Notes under the pieces: generated by a model | Told to the model about the DNA's origin: nothing | Seen by the model: only the letters and a program-made list of their open reading frames with translations | Database searches by the model: none | Position numbers and translations under genes: made by a program | Source: Flavobacterium sp. LPB0248 | Lineage (GTDB): Bacteria; Bacteroidota; Bacteroidia; Flavobacteriales; Flavobacteriaceae | DNA: 64,000 bases | Assembly: GCF_013388355.1 (NCBI RefSeq) | Contig: NZ_CP058246.1 | Span: forward strand, 3,902,449-3,966,448 | Direction: 5' to 3' | In this document: positions 26,812 to 35,769 of the stretch, in pieces | Layout: each line of letters starts with the position of its first letter | Numbering within the stretch: position 1 is the first letter of the stretch

Positions 26812-28044
26812 ATGAAAAAAATAATTTTAGGGCTTATTCTAGGTATTTCGAGTTTTGCTTTTAGCCAAGGCAATACACATAAACAGCAAGGCGGGAAATT
26901 TGAAGGATTAGCGATGACACCACCAATGGGCTGGAATTCTTGGAATACTTTTGGAACCAATATTAATGAAAAATTAGTGAAAGAAACTGCAGATATTATG
27001 GTTTCTTCGGGTCTGGCAACTTCAGGTTATAATTATATAGTTTTAGATGATGGCTGGATGACGCACGAGCGTGATGCAAACGGCGATTTAGTGCCAGATC
27101 CAGAAAAATTTCCTAATGGAATGAAAGCGCTTATTGATTATGTGCATAGTAAAGGTCTGAAATTTGGTTTGTACAATTGTGCAGGAACAAAAACCTGTGC
27201 AGGTTATCCAGGAACAAGAGGTTATGAATATCAAGATGCTAGATTTTATGCAAAACTCGGAATTGATTTTTTAAAATACGATTGGTGTAATACAGAAGGA
27301 ATTACAGCAAAAGAAGCTTACACCACAATGAGCAATGCGATTAAAACAGCTGGAAGGCCAATTGTTTTCAGCCTTTGCGAATGGGGAGACAATCAGCCAT
27401 GGGAATGGGGAAAACCAATTGGTAATCTTTGGAGAATATCAGGAGATATTTACCCATGTTTTGACTGCGAATTCAAACATCCAGAAAATTGGTCGTCTTG
27501 GGGATTCATGAAAATTGCCGATATGAGAAAAGATATTCGTAAATATTCAGGTCCTGATCATTGGAATGATTTTGATATGATGGAAGTTGGAAACGAAATG
27601 AATAATACCGAAGATAAAACTCATTTTGCAATGTGGTGCATGCTTTCTTCTCCTTTATTTACAGGAAATGATTATCGTAAAATGTCTAAAGAAACTCTGG
27701 CTATTTTAACGAATAAAGAATTACTGGCTGTCAATCAAGATAAATTAGGGATTCAAGGTTTTAAATATGCTATATTAGATGGAGTAGAAGTATGGGTAAA
27801 ACCACTTTCAGATGGAGCTTGGGCGGTTAGCTTTGTAAATAGAATCGAAACTTCAAAAAAGATCAATTTCGATTGGAAAAAGAACAATATCAAAGATGCT
27901 GATTTTGGTTATGAAGCTGATTTTGTAAAAACGATATTCAAAATAAAAGATCTTTGGAAAAATAAAGAAGCAGGAAATACAAAGAAGCCTTTTAGTGCAG
28001 AAATAGCTTCGCATGATGTGATTACCTTAAAATTAATCCCTTAA
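26812..28044 (+). CDS. GH27 alpha-galactosidase
   Basis: A 410-residue secreted enzyme (signal 1 to about 18). The GH27 barrel starts at MTPPMGWNSWNTFG. The nucleophile Asp157 is in LKYDWCN and the acid/base Asp212 is in RISGDI. A C-terminal beta domain follows from about 320. Retaining alpha-galactosidases of this family remove alpha-1,6-galactosyl branches from galactomannan. Position directly after the binding proteins supports galactomannan as substrate. An alpha-N-acetylgalactosaminidase is the main alternative in this family. Confidence 0.9.
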   Translation: MKKIILGLILGISSFAFSQGNTHKQQGGKFEGLAMTPPMGWNSWNTFGTNINEKLVKETADIMVSSGLATSGYNYIVLDDGWMTHERDANGDLVPDPEKFPNGMKALIDYVHSKGLKFGLYNCAGTKTCAGYPGTRGYEYQDARFYAKLGIDFLKYDWCNTEGITAKEAYTTMSNAIKTAGRPIVFSLCEWGDNQPWEWGKPIGNLWRISGDIYPCFDCEFKHPENWSSWGFMKIADMRKDIRKYSGPDHWNDFDMMEVGNEMNNTEDKTHFAMWCMLSSPLFTGNDYRKMSKETLAILTNKELLAVNQDKLGIQGFKYAILDGVEVWVKPLSDGAWAVSFVNRIETSKKINFDWKKNNIKDADFGYEADFVKTIFKIKDLWKNKEAGNTKKPFSAEIASHDVITLKLIP

Positions 28045-28055
28045 ATTAATACATT

Positions 28056-29021
28056 ATGAAATCAAAGTTTTGGTATGCAGCCTTTTTGCTTTTGTTGTTT
28101 GTAAATATTTCAAAAGCACAATTTGTAAAAAAGCATGGGCAATTAAGTGTTCTTGGAACTCAGCTTGTCGATAAAGATAATAATCCAATTGTGCTTCGCG
28201 GATTAAGTTTTGGTTGGCATAGCATGTGGCCGAGATTTTATAATGAAAAAGCAGTGAGTTGGCTAAAAAAGGATTTTAATTGTAATGTGGTTCGTGCCGC
28301 AATGGGCATCGAACTTGGAGATTTCTCCTATATTAATAATCCAGAATTTTCTAAAGAGAAAATAGAGGCAGTAATAAATGGTGCTATAAAATCTGATATC
28401 TACGTAATTATAGACTGGCACAGTCATAATATAAATCTGAAAGAAGCTACGGCCTTTTTTGCAGAAATGTCAAAAAAATACGCTAAGTATCCTAATATTA
28501 TATATGAGGTATTTAATGAGCCGGATTATGAAACTTGGTGGGAAGTGAAAAATTACGCCGAAGAAGTAATTCGAGTAATTCGTGAAAACGATCCTAATAA
28601 CATTATTTTGGTCGGCTGTCCGCATTGGGATCAGGATATTGATCTTCCAGCCGAAGATCCGATAAGAGATTATACTAATATAATGTATACTATGCATTTT
28701 TATGCGGCAACTCATGGTAAAGAATTGAGAGATAGAACAGATATGGCCATTAAGAGAGGGTTGCCAGTTTTTATTTCAGAATCTGCTGGAATGGAAGCTT
28801 CCGGAGACGGAGCTTTAAATTATAAAGCTTGGCAGGAATATATAGATTGGATGGAAGCTAGAAAATTAAGTTGGATCACGTGGTCCGTATCTGATAAAGA
28901 TGAAACTTGTTCTATTTTGAAAAAGTCTGCCAAATCGGATGGAAAATGGAAAGATGAGGATTTGAAAGAATCAGGAATTAAAGTCCGTGAGTATTTAAGA
29001 AAATATAATAAAGAAGAATAG
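28056..29021 (+). CDS. GH5 endo-glucanase/mannanase (GH5_2-like)
   Basis: A 321-residue secreted GH5 enzyme, signal 1 to about 21. Motifs: VLRGLSFGWHSMWPRF, VIIDWHSH, acid/base Glu155 in EVFNEPD, and nucleophile Glu242 in FISESAG. The GLSFGWHSMW and DWHSH wording is typical of GH5 subfamily 2, mostly endo-beta-1,4-glucanases, and differs from the mannanase at 11639-12925. In this locus it would cut the glucosyl-containing backbone of glucomannan. It is the last gene of the rightward operon and follows GH27 by 11 bases. Confidence 0.85.
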   Translation: MKSKFWYAAFLLLLFVNISKAQFVKKHGQLSVLGTQLVDKDNNPIVLRGLSFGWHSMWPRFYNEKAVSWLKKDFNCNVVRAAMGIELGDFSYINNPEFSKEKIEAVINGAIKSDIYVIIDWHSHNINLKEATAFFAEMSKKYAKYPNIIYEVFNEPDYETWWEVKNYAEEVIRVIRENDPNNIILVGCPHWDQDIDLPAEDPIRDYTNIMYTMHFYAATHGKELRDRTDMAIKRGLPVFISESAGMEASGDGALNYKAWQEYIDWMEARKLSWITWSVSDKDETCSILKKSAKSDGKWKDEDLKESGIKVREYLRKYNKEE

Positions 29022-29042
29022 ATCATTTTGAGTCGTTTATAC

Positions 29043-29079
29043 AAAATCCCGTTCATTTAAATGAACGGGATTTTTTTTG
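29043..29079 (+). terminator. strong terminator of the rightward glycan operon
   Basis: AAAATCCCGTTCATTT and its exact complement form a continuous palindrome followed by eight T, 22 bases after the GH5 stop. Confidence 0.85.
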
Positions 29080-29618
29080 TTTTTCTATATCGTAAAAGCG
29101 CTTTTCAGTTCTTAAATCAGAGGTGTTTTGTAAGGGTATTTTTTGTAAGAATTTTTTCTTGTTGGAAAAAGGCTTGCAAGCTGTTTTTTCTGAAAGTGTT
29201 TTACATGTTTGTTTTTAATGTTTTGCGCATGACCCCTATTTTTTTATGGGGTAATTTGTTTTGAAATGTATTTTTATAGTGTTTTGTGTTTATTTTTTGT
29301 AGTAATTTTTGCTTATACCCATTGTGAAATTTAAAAATAACGAAAAAATACGTTGTTGAATTTTCAAAAACAATTATCTATAAATGTCAAATCACGATTA
29401 TTGTCGACTTAATTTTTGTAATCCATAATTCTTCGTCTAAAACGTCAAAAAAGCAGTTTTGAATTATTCTACTCATGCAAAAGTTAATAAATTCGCTAAT
29501 GAAAATGATGATGATTTGAAGGCGCATGAAAGGTTTTAGAAATGACTTATACTATTAAATAGATATATAAAAGATTAACTAACCAGAATCAATTAATAAC
29601 TAAAAACCAAATTAAAAC
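29080..29618. other. 540-bp AT-rich gap upstream of the porin gene
   Basis: No convincing gene. A 67-codon frame in the first part has skewed composition (rich in Phe and Cys) and no recognisable motif. Long T-rich tracts dominate 29080-29300. The last 60 bases form a leader with ACTAACCAGAATC shortly before the porin start. No TAnnTTTG box stands out. Confidence 0.4.
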
Positions 29619-30707
29619 ATGAAAAAAGCATTTCACATTTTAGCCGCGATGTTAACAAGTTCTTTTGCCTTTGCCCAAGAAGAGGAAGCAGCCGCTCCAG
29701 CAACCACATGGGGAGGTTCTGCAGATGCGTACTATAAATATGATTTTTCAAAACAAATGAATGGATTAACGAGCTTCACCAACTCGCAGAATTCATTCGA
29801 ATTAGGAATGGCATCGATCGAAGCGAGCCATACTTTTGGAAAAGCTTCAGTTTTTGTAGACTTAGGTTTCGGAAAAAGAGCAGCAGAATTTTCATATAAT
29901 GAAACACCAGATAAAGATGCAAGTGCAAAATTTATGATTAAACAATTATTTTTTACATACAATTTGACTGATGAATTTAAAGTAGTAGCAGGTAGTTTCG
30001 GAACTCATATCGGTTATGAAGTATTAGATGCAGTAGATAATAAAAACTACAGTATGTCTTATGCGTTTTCTTACGGACCATTTTTTAATACTGGGGTTAA
30101 AGCGCAATATACTTCTGGTAAATTTACAGCTATGTTAGGATTAACCAACCCAACAGACTTTAAATCAGCTATGGATGCAGGTTCGTATCAAAAAACGTTC
30201 ATTGGACAAGTAGGATATATTGGTGATACAGGAAGTGCTTATTTGAATTTTACAACAGGAAGTACTAACCCGATACCAGGAAGCTTAATTCCGGTTTCAG
30301 ACGAAAACAAAACGCAGTTTGATTTAACAGCTTCTAAAGCAATTTCAGATAGTTTCTCGCTTGGGTTAAATGCAACTTATGCTAAAACAACAAATGATTT
30401 TGATAGTAATTTAGACGGAGATTGGTTTTCTTTGGTAGGATATGCTACTTATTCTTTCAATCCAGCATTGCTTTTGGCTTACAGAATGGAATATTTTGAT
30501 GCTAAAGATGCGGCGCCAAGTTTAGGAACTTTAGCAGGATCAAATGTATTTGCTAATACTGTTTCTTTAAATTATAAAGTTGGAAAATTGACTATAATTC
30601 CTGAGCTAAGATACGATGCAGCGTCTGAAGATATTTTCTTAGATAAAGATGCATTACCAACAGGCGGAAGCTTCTATGCCTTAATTGCAACAACATACTC
30701 TTTCTAG
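29619..30707 (+). CDS. outer-membrane beta-barrel porin (BBP2-like)
   Basis: A 362-residue protein with a signal peptide ending FAFAQ at about residue 20 and a short acidic/Ala linker. The rest is alternating beta-strand sequence: ADAYYKYDFSKQ, VFVDLGFGKRAAEFSY, MIKQLFFTYNL, ending with the aromatic strand YALIATTYSF typical of outer-membrane barrels. It resembles the putative beta-barrel porin-2 group. The substrate is unknown. It is monocistronic, with a long leader and its own terminator, and is probably not part of the mannan operon. Confidence 0.75.
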   Translation: MKKAFHILAAMLTSSFAFAQEEEAAAPATTWGGSADAYYKYDFSKQMNGLTSFTNSQNSFELGMASIEASHTFGKASVFVDLGFGKRAAEFSYNETPDKDASAKFMIKQLFFTYNLTDEFKVVAGSFGTHIGYEVLDAVDNKNYSMSYAFSYGPFFNTGVKAQYTSGKFTAMLGLTNPTDFKSAMDAGSYQKTFIGQVGYIGDTGSAYLNFTTGSTNPIPGSLIPVSDENKTQFDLTASKAISDSFSLGLNATYAKTTNDFDSNLDGDWFSLVGYATYSFNPALLLAYRMEYFDAKDAAPSLGTLAGSNVFANTVSLNYKVGKLTIIPELRYDAASEDIFLDKDALPTGGSFYALIATTYSF

Positions 30708-30736
30708 AGATAAAGATTGATATTTTTTTTTTTTTT

Positions 30737-30773
30737 GGAGCTGTCGAGACATATTATGTTTTGGCAGCTTTTT
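30737..30773 (+). terminator. hairpin terminator after the porin gene
   Basis: GAGCTGTC pairs imperfectly with GGCAGCTTT around an AT-rich loop, preceded and followed by T runs. Confidence 0.6.
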
Positions 30774-30793
30774 TATTTTTATAAGAGTTTTAA

Positions 30794-30842
30794 GTTATGA
30801 ATTATGAATTATGAATTATGAATTATGAGTTATGAGTTATGA
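30794..30842. repeat. seven tandem copies of a 7-bp unit
   Basis: The heptamer (A/G)TTATGA is repeated exactly seven times: one GTTATGA, four ATTATGA, two GTTATGA. It sits in the 387-base gap between the porin gene and the converging amidase gene. Confidence 0.9.
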
Positions 30843-30960
30843 GTGATACCTAATGATTCTTTTAAAAACGGTTGTGCATTTTTTATATGATTGTGGAAAT
30901 GCGCCGCAGTGTGTGTTTTTGCGAATCGTAAATAGTGAATTGATCAATATGATTTATATT

Positions 30961-30984
30961 GTAGAGATGCACTGTAGTGCGTCT
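30961..30984. repeat. solo end of the 84-bp inverted-repeat family
   Basis: GTAGAGATGCACTGTAGTGCGTCT differs at a few bases from the palindromic ends found at 11531-11614. No partner copy is seen within 100 bases. Confidence 0.65.
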
Positions 30985-31040
30985 TTTAGATAATAAGAAG
31001 CGTCAACGGTATTATGGTATATTATTATGGAATAAAAAAA

Positions 31041-31069
31041 AACGCATTTCTAAAATCTAGAAATGCGTT
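31041..31069 (-). terminator. hairpin terminator of the amidase operon
   Basis: AACGCATTTCTA and TAGAAATGCGTT form a strong stem; on the minus strand it is followed by a long T run. It lies 26 bases past the amidase stop. Confidence 0.8.
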
Positions 31070-31094
31070 GTGTATTTTTAAAAATTGATTTTAT

Positions 31095-32000
31095 TTATTG
31101 GACTTGTTTTTTATAAATCGAATAAATAGTATCTATGGTTTTTCTGTCTAAAACTGATGTTGCATCAGTTTGAATGTAATGCAGCTTAAATGCCTGAATT
31201 GCTGCAGTTAGGTTTTTGGTGTTATAGCCTATTATTCTTAATGCAGGTTCAATCTTAAAATCAAATGGAGCTGGTTCTAAGACTTCATCTGGCCAGATTC
31301 CAAATCCTTTTTCTGCTAAGGTTTTCCATGGAAATAAGGCGCTTGGATCTTGTTTTCTTCCAGGGGCTATATCCGCGTGACCTAAAAAGTTTTGTGTCGG
31401 AATATTGTAATCCTTTTTTAATTTGGTCAACAAAGCTACTAAACTACTGATTTGAGCTTCTGTAAAAGGTTTAAATCCGTTATTGTCTAACTCAATGCCT
31501 ATAGAGCAAGAGTTTAGATCTGTTGTTTTTCCCCATGTTGAATTTCCAGCATGCCAAGCTCTTAAATAATCATTCAGCATTTGCACTACTTTTCCGTTTT
31601 CAGAAATAATATAGTGTGCACTTACCTGAGTTTTGGTTTTAGTAAAAGTATTAATGGTTTGCTGTAGAGAATCTTGAGCTGTATGGTGAATAATAACGAA
31701 GCTTGGTTTTCTTAAATTGAAATTTACAGTACCAATCCATTCTGTATTAATTCCATTTTGTAAATAAGTAGAATTTGTCTTAGACAAAGTGTCTTTTACA
31801 ATTCTCAGTTGCTGTGCATAAGAAGTGTCAATAACAACAGGCGAAACTGCTGGAATTGGTTTGGCTTCTTTACTTGTGATTTGGTTTTCCAAATTTTTTA
31901 GCTGCTGATCATAAGCCTTTTCAGTATTCTTGTACGGATTTGTAGAACAAGCACTGACAATAACAGCTAAAATCAGATAACAAAAATGTTTTTTTGTCAT
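31095..32000 (-). CDS. N-acetylmuramoyl-L-alanine amidase lipoprotein (Amidase_2)
   Basis: A 301-residue lipoprotein (ILAVIVSACSTNP). The Amidase_2 domain covers about 95-235: FVIIHHTAQDS carries the first zinc His, SAHYIISENGKVVQM and IGIELDNNG follow, and FLGHADIAPGRKQDPS holds the second His and the Asp. The AmpD-like domain cleaves the bond between muramic acid and L-alanine. A C-terminal helical segment at about 240-300 could be a peptidoglycan-binding domain. It lies downstream of rimO and the glycine-rich protein gene on the same strand. Confidence 0.87.
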   Translation of the reverse strand: MTKKHFCYLILAVIVSACSTNPYKNTEKAYDQQLKNLENQITSKEAKPIPAVSPVVIDTSYAQQLRIVKDTLSKTNSTYLQNGINTEWIGTVNFNLRKPSFVIIHHTAQDSLQQTINTFTKTKTQVSAHYIISENGKVVQMLNDYLRAWHAGNSTWGKTTDLNSCSIGIELDNNGFKPFTEAQISSLVALLTKLKKDYNIPTQNFLGHADIAPGRKQDPSALFPWKTLAEKGFGIWPDEVLEPAPFDFKIEPALRIIGYNTKNLTAAIQAFKLHYIQTDATSVLDRKTIDTIYSIYKKQVQ

Positions 32001-32028
32001 AATTCGTTGTTTTATAGATTAATAACGA

Positions 32029-32586
32029 TTATTCTGATATTTTCGTATCTGGGGTGTCTTTTACTTCTTTTGAATCTTCTTTAGAGTCTTTATCTTTTTT
32101 CTTTTTTGATTTAGTCTTTTTTACTTCTTTTAAAGTACTCATGAAGGTTTTGTACTTTTCAACTTGGTCTGGATTTAAAAAAGCAGTAATCTTTTTATCG
32201 GTACTTTCGCGTAAAGCTTTAATCTGCTCAATTTTTTGATCTTGATTGCTGCTTTCGTTTTTTAATAAAATACCTTGTTCGCGTATACTATCTGCTAAAA
32301 CATTTGTAATAGCAATCGCTTGTAATTCATCTAGATTTACTTGCGGTTTCATTTGTTCTACAATAATACCTGCAGTTTCTTCAGGAGGAGTTTCTTTAGG
32401 TTTGCTTTGAGAACCCTGCTGTGGTCCAGCCATCATGCTTCTATCCATACCCATTCCGCTACCTCTTCCGTAACCATTGCCATAACCACCACCATAACCA
32501 TTATTGTATCCTCCTCCATATTGAGCAGAAACAGTAAAAGTAAATAAGCCAAAAACTAAAATAAATAAAGTTTGAAAAGGTTTCAT
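32029..32586 (-). CDS. secreted glycine-rich protein with Spy/CpxP-like helical domain
   Basis: A 185-residue protein from the ATG that gives a clean signal peptide (MKPFQTLFILVF...VSAQ); the frame extends 9 codons upstream without gain. A GGYNNGYGG-type glycine/tyrosine stretch covers about 22-50. A helical segment with PDQVEKYKTF and repeated charged heptads resembles LTXXQ-motif periplasmic proteins of the Spy/CpxP type. The C-terminus is extremely Lys/Asp-rich. Its function is unknown. It follows rimO by 42 bases and may be in the same transcript. Confidence 0.6.
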   Translation of the reverse strand: MKPFQTLFILVFGLFTFTVSAQYGGGYNNGYGGGYGNGYGRGSGMGMDRSMMAGPQQGSQSKPKETPPEETAGIIVEQMKPQVNLDELQAIAITNVLADSIREQGILLKNESSNQDQKIEQIKALRESTDKKITAFLNPDQVEKYKTFMSTLKEVKKTKSKKKKDKDSKEDSKEVKDTPDTKISE

Positions 32587-32628
32587 AAAAATATTTTTAT
32601 CTGTGATTAACAATTGTTCAGCGTAAAT

Positions 32629-33942
32629 TTAAGCAGGTTCCCCGTATAAATCAAATTCTGTTGCTTCAATTATCTTGATATTAACAAATTCTCCTGTTTT
32701 TACATAATGTTTAGAAGCATCGATTAGAACTTCATTGTCAACATCTGGACTGTCAAATTCTGTACGTCCAACAAAATGAGCGCCTTCTTTTCTGTCAATG
32801 ATGCATTTGTACACTTTACCTACTTTTTCTTGATTCAAATCCCAAGAAATTTGAGATTGCAGTTCCATAATTTCGTTAGCTCTAGCTTGTTTTACATCAT
32901 CTGGAACATCATCTTCCAATAAATAAGCATGAGTATTTTCTTCATGAGAATAAGCGAAACATCCCATTCTGTCAAATTTCATTTCTTGAACAAAATCTTT
33001 TAAAATTTCAAAATCTTCCTGAGTCTCACCTGGGTAACCAACAATTAATGTAGTTCTAATTGCCATTCCAGGAACTGCTGCACGGAAATCCTTTAATAAC
33101 TGAGTCGTTTTTGCTTGAGTTGTACCACGACGCATTGATTTCAAAATTGAGTCAGAAATATGCTGTAACGGAATATCAATGTAGTTACAGATTTTAGGTT
33201 CGCGTTTCATTACTTCCAAAACATCCATAGGGAAACCAGTAGGGAAGGCGTAGTGTAAACGAATCCATTCAATTCCTTCTACTTTCACCAAAGCTTCTAA
33301 TAATTCAGCAAGATTTCTCTTTTTATAAAGATCAAGACCATAGTAAGTTAAGTCTTGAGCAATTAAGATTAATTCTTTAACTCCATTTTTAGCTAATCCT
33401 TCTGCCTCTTTAACCAATTTTTCAATTGGCTGAGAAACGTGTGAACCTCTCATTAACGGAATCGCACAGAAACTGCAAGGTCTGTCGCATCCTTCCGCGA
33501 TTTTTAAATAAGCATAATTTTTTGGAGTTGTAGTCAAACGTTCTCCAAGTAATTCGTGTTTATAGTCGGCTCCAAGAGCTTTTAATAGTTGAGGTAATTC
33601 TGTAGTTCCAAAATATTGGTCAACATTCGGAATTTCTTTTTCTAAATCTGGTCTGTAACGTTCAGACAAACATCCTGTTACAAAAACCTTGTCAACAAGT
33701 CCTTTGTCTTTTTTATCTGCATATTCCAAAATCATATTTACTGATTCTGCTTTTGCATTATCAATAAATCCGCAAGTATTAATTACAATAATATTTCCTT
33801 CTTTTTCTGCAGGAGCTTCATGTTCAACTTCTTTTCCATTCGCACGTAGCTGTCCCATTAGGACTTCACTATCATAAACATTTTTTGAACACCCAAGAGT
33901 GATTACGTTAATTTTGTTCTTTTTTAAAGACTTGGTTCTCAT
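32629..33942 (-). CDS. rimO: ribosomal protein S12 methylthiotransferase RimO
   Basis: A 437-residue cytoplasmic radical SAM enzyme. An N-terminal UPF0004 domain with Cys residues in TLGCSKNVYDSE and NTCGFI is followed by the radical SAM core with CDRPCSFC (the Cx3Cx2C cluster) at about 145-152. A C-terminal TRAM domain at about 375-437 completes the protein. It thiomethylates Asp88 of ribosomal protein S12. The wording GCDRPCSFCAIPLMRG distinguishes RimO from the tRNA-modifying MiaB. Confidence 0.95.
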   Translation of the reverse strand: MRTKSLKKNKINVITLGCSKNVYDSEVLMGQLRANGKEVEHEAPAEKEGNIIVINTCGFIDNAKAESVNMILEYADKKDKGLVDKVFVTGCLSERYRPDLEKEIPNVDQYFGTTELPQLLKALGADYKHELLGERLTTTPKNYAYLKIAEGCDRPCSFCAIPLMRGSHVSQPIEKLVKEAEGLAKNGVKELILIAQDLTYYGLDLYKKRNLAELLEALVKVEGIEWIRLHYAFPTGFPMDVLEVMKREPKICNYIDIPLQHISDSILKSMRRGTTQAKTTQLLKDFRAAVPGMAIRTTLIVGYPGETQEDFEILKDFVQEMKFDRMGCFAYSHEENTHAYLLEDDVPDDVKQARANEIMELQSQISWDLNQEKVGKVYKCIIDRKEGAHFVGRTEFDSPDVDNEVLIDASKHYVKTGEFVNIKIIEATEFDLYGEPA

Positions 33943-33961
33943 ACTTTTATAAATTGGAGTG

Positions 33962-33969
33962 CAAAATTA
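33962..33969 (-). promoter_or_regulatory. -7 box for rimO
   Basis: On the minus strand TAATTTTG lies 19 bases before the rimO start. A TTG is found only 13 bases further upstream. Confidence 0.45.
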
Positions 33970-34099
33970 CACTTTTTTTATTCAAACTACGATAGTTTGC
34001 AGTTTGTTTTAGCTGTTTTTTATGAAGTTAACTAGATTAGTTGCTTATGTTTTTTGAGTTGAATTTAAAATGAAGTTTTTTTTAAAGGATAAAAAAAAT

Positions 34100-34121
34100 C
34101 CGTCAAGGAAGAACTTAACGG
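34100..34121 (-). terminator. hairpin terminator of the FadL-like gene
   Basis: CCGTTAAG pairs with CTTGACGG on the minus strand, followed by a T-rich run. It is 30 bases past the stop codon. Confidence 0.7.
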
Positions 34122-34150
34122 AAATTTCAATCATCTATTTTGATTTCTAA

Positions 34151-35728
34151 TTACAATTCAAATAATAAAGTCATAGTGACATTGTTTAATTTCGAAGTGA
34201 TGTTGGCGCCATCAATGAATCCTCTTGAAAAAAAGCCTTGGTTTGAATCTCTTTCCAAATAAGAATAAGCTAAGTCTAATTTTGTAGATCCAAAGTTATA
34301 ACCTAAACCAGCAGAATAACTGTTTAGTTCTCCAACTGTAATTCCATTTTTATAAGGACTTCCTTCATAACGGTATCCTCCTCGCAAGCTTAATTGCTTG
34401 ATTTTGTATTCAGCACCAATACGAAGCTCTCCAGTACTCGCTAGACTATTGTCTATCTCATTGTTAATGCCACCAAAGCCCGCATTGCTTGGTTTGAATT
34501 TAGCGTTTCCGTAATTTCTTATGCCGTAATCAATACTTAATAATCCAGATTTTCCAAATATGTATGCGGCACTAAAAGTCCATCTGTCAGGTGTTTGTAA
34601 AGTATAAGATTCGTATACGTTTACAACATTAGGAGCTACATTGGCATTGATAATTGGTCCGCCTGCAGCTTGTCTCGTAGTGAATAGACTTTGTGAAAGC
34701 TCGTCGTACAATTCGTACCAAGTGTTAGATTCGTATGCTACACCAAGTCTAAAATTGTCAGTTACTTTTCCTATTGCTCCAAGTTGGAAAGAAAAGCCAT
34801 TTCCATAAGTGTATAAATCGTTGTTGAATCTTAAATTTGATATAGTTTCGTTAGGTTGTAATGGATTGTCATTGTCTTCATAGAAACTTGTAGATCTTCT
34901 ATAATCTGTAATATGGACATTTAAATTTGCTCCTAAATATAGTCGGTCTTTGTAAGATGTTGCGATATTGAAGCCTATTTTACTATTATAGCCTCTAGTA
35001 TAAATTTCGTTTTCCTGATAATAATTTCCGCCTTTTGGGACATTTGTGGAATACGTGCTGTTAGGATTGTTTGCTTCGTCAATGCCTACAACGCGTCCAA
35101 GATTTCCTAATAGTGCTTGTTGTGCAGAAAAGCCGCTTAGGTTTGGATATTGGCCGTTTGGAAAATTGGATCCTAAATATCGATATAAATCAGATACTGT
35201 TTCTTTTGGTTGTAAAGTAACAAATTCCTGAGGAACAGGAGCGCCTCCATTGCTATAATTTGCGTAATCTAAGAAATAAGCTCCAACTGAATTCGTAGGG
35301 TTTATTCCAGCTGAGAAAACTTCATTATTGAAATTGTTTGTGTTTTCGTAAGTTGCGCCAATTGCAATCTTACTCCAGCCAACTCTTGGATCGTGGTTTT
35401 TAAAAACAAAAACACCTCCTGCTTGGTTTAGGATAAAAGAGTTTTCTTTATCAGATGTTTGAGTTCCGTTGTAATTAGAATTGTTTTTGATATTCTGATT
35501 ACTAAAGGAAACTCCAACTTGATTGCTGTTGAAAATAGCAGATCCAGCAGGGTTAACGCTTAAAGAAGATATGTCTCCTCCAACCGCTCCAAAAGCACCA
35601 CTCATGGCTCTAAAACGCGCAGTTCCAGTTAGGTTTTCTTGGGAATAACGCAGAGCATCTGAAACTTCTTGTGAATATGACGCGCTGACAGTTAGTCCTG
35701 TTATAAATAGGAAAAGTATTTTTTTCAT
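34151..35728 (-). CDS. OmpP1/FadL-family outer-membrane protein
   Basis: A 525-residue protein, signal 1 to about 19. A run close to the N-terminus reads ALRYSQENLTGTARFRAMSGAFGAVGGDISSLSVNPAG, typical in parts of OmpP1/FadL transporters of Bacteroidota (key words ARFRAMSGAFGAVGGD). Alternating strands continue to the C-terminal MTLLFEL. Such proteins move hydrophobic compounds across the outer membrane; the ligand is not evident. The next upstream gene encodes a low-complexity lipoprotein 41 bases away on the same strand. Confidence 0.75.
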   Translation of the reverse strand: MKKILFLFITGLTVSASYSQEVSDALRYSQENLTGTARFRAMSGAFGAVGGDISSLSVNPAGSAIFNSNQVGVSFSNQNIKNNSNYNGTQTSDKENSFILNQAGGVFVFKNHDPRVGWSKIAIGATYENTNNFNNEVFSAGINPTNSVGAYFLDYANYSNGGAPVPQEFVTLQPKETVSDLYRYLGSNFPNGQYPNLSGFSAQQALLGNLGRVVGIDEANNPNSTYSTNVPKGGNYYQENEIYTRGYNSKIGFNIATSYKDRLYLGANLNVHITDYRRSTSFYEDNDNPLQPNETISNLRFNNDLYTYGNGFSFQLGAIGKVTDNFRLGVAYESNTWYELYDELSQSLFTTRQAAGGPIINANVAPNVVNVYESYTLQTPDRWTFSAAYIFGKSGLLSIDYGIRNYGNAKFKPSNAGFGGINNEIDNSLASTGELRIGAEYKIKQLSLRGGYRYEGSPYKNGITVGELNSYSAGLGYNFGSTKLDLAYSYLERDSNQGFFSRGFIDGANITSKLNNVTMTLLFEL

Positions 35729-35769
35729 TTTGATGAGTTTTAGTTCGAATTAAGTGTGCTGAGAAAAAA

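Noticed and set aside
29061..29264. Forward 67-codon frame after the glycan operon
   Set aside because: It begins inside the terminator hairpin and has a skewed, motif-free composition.
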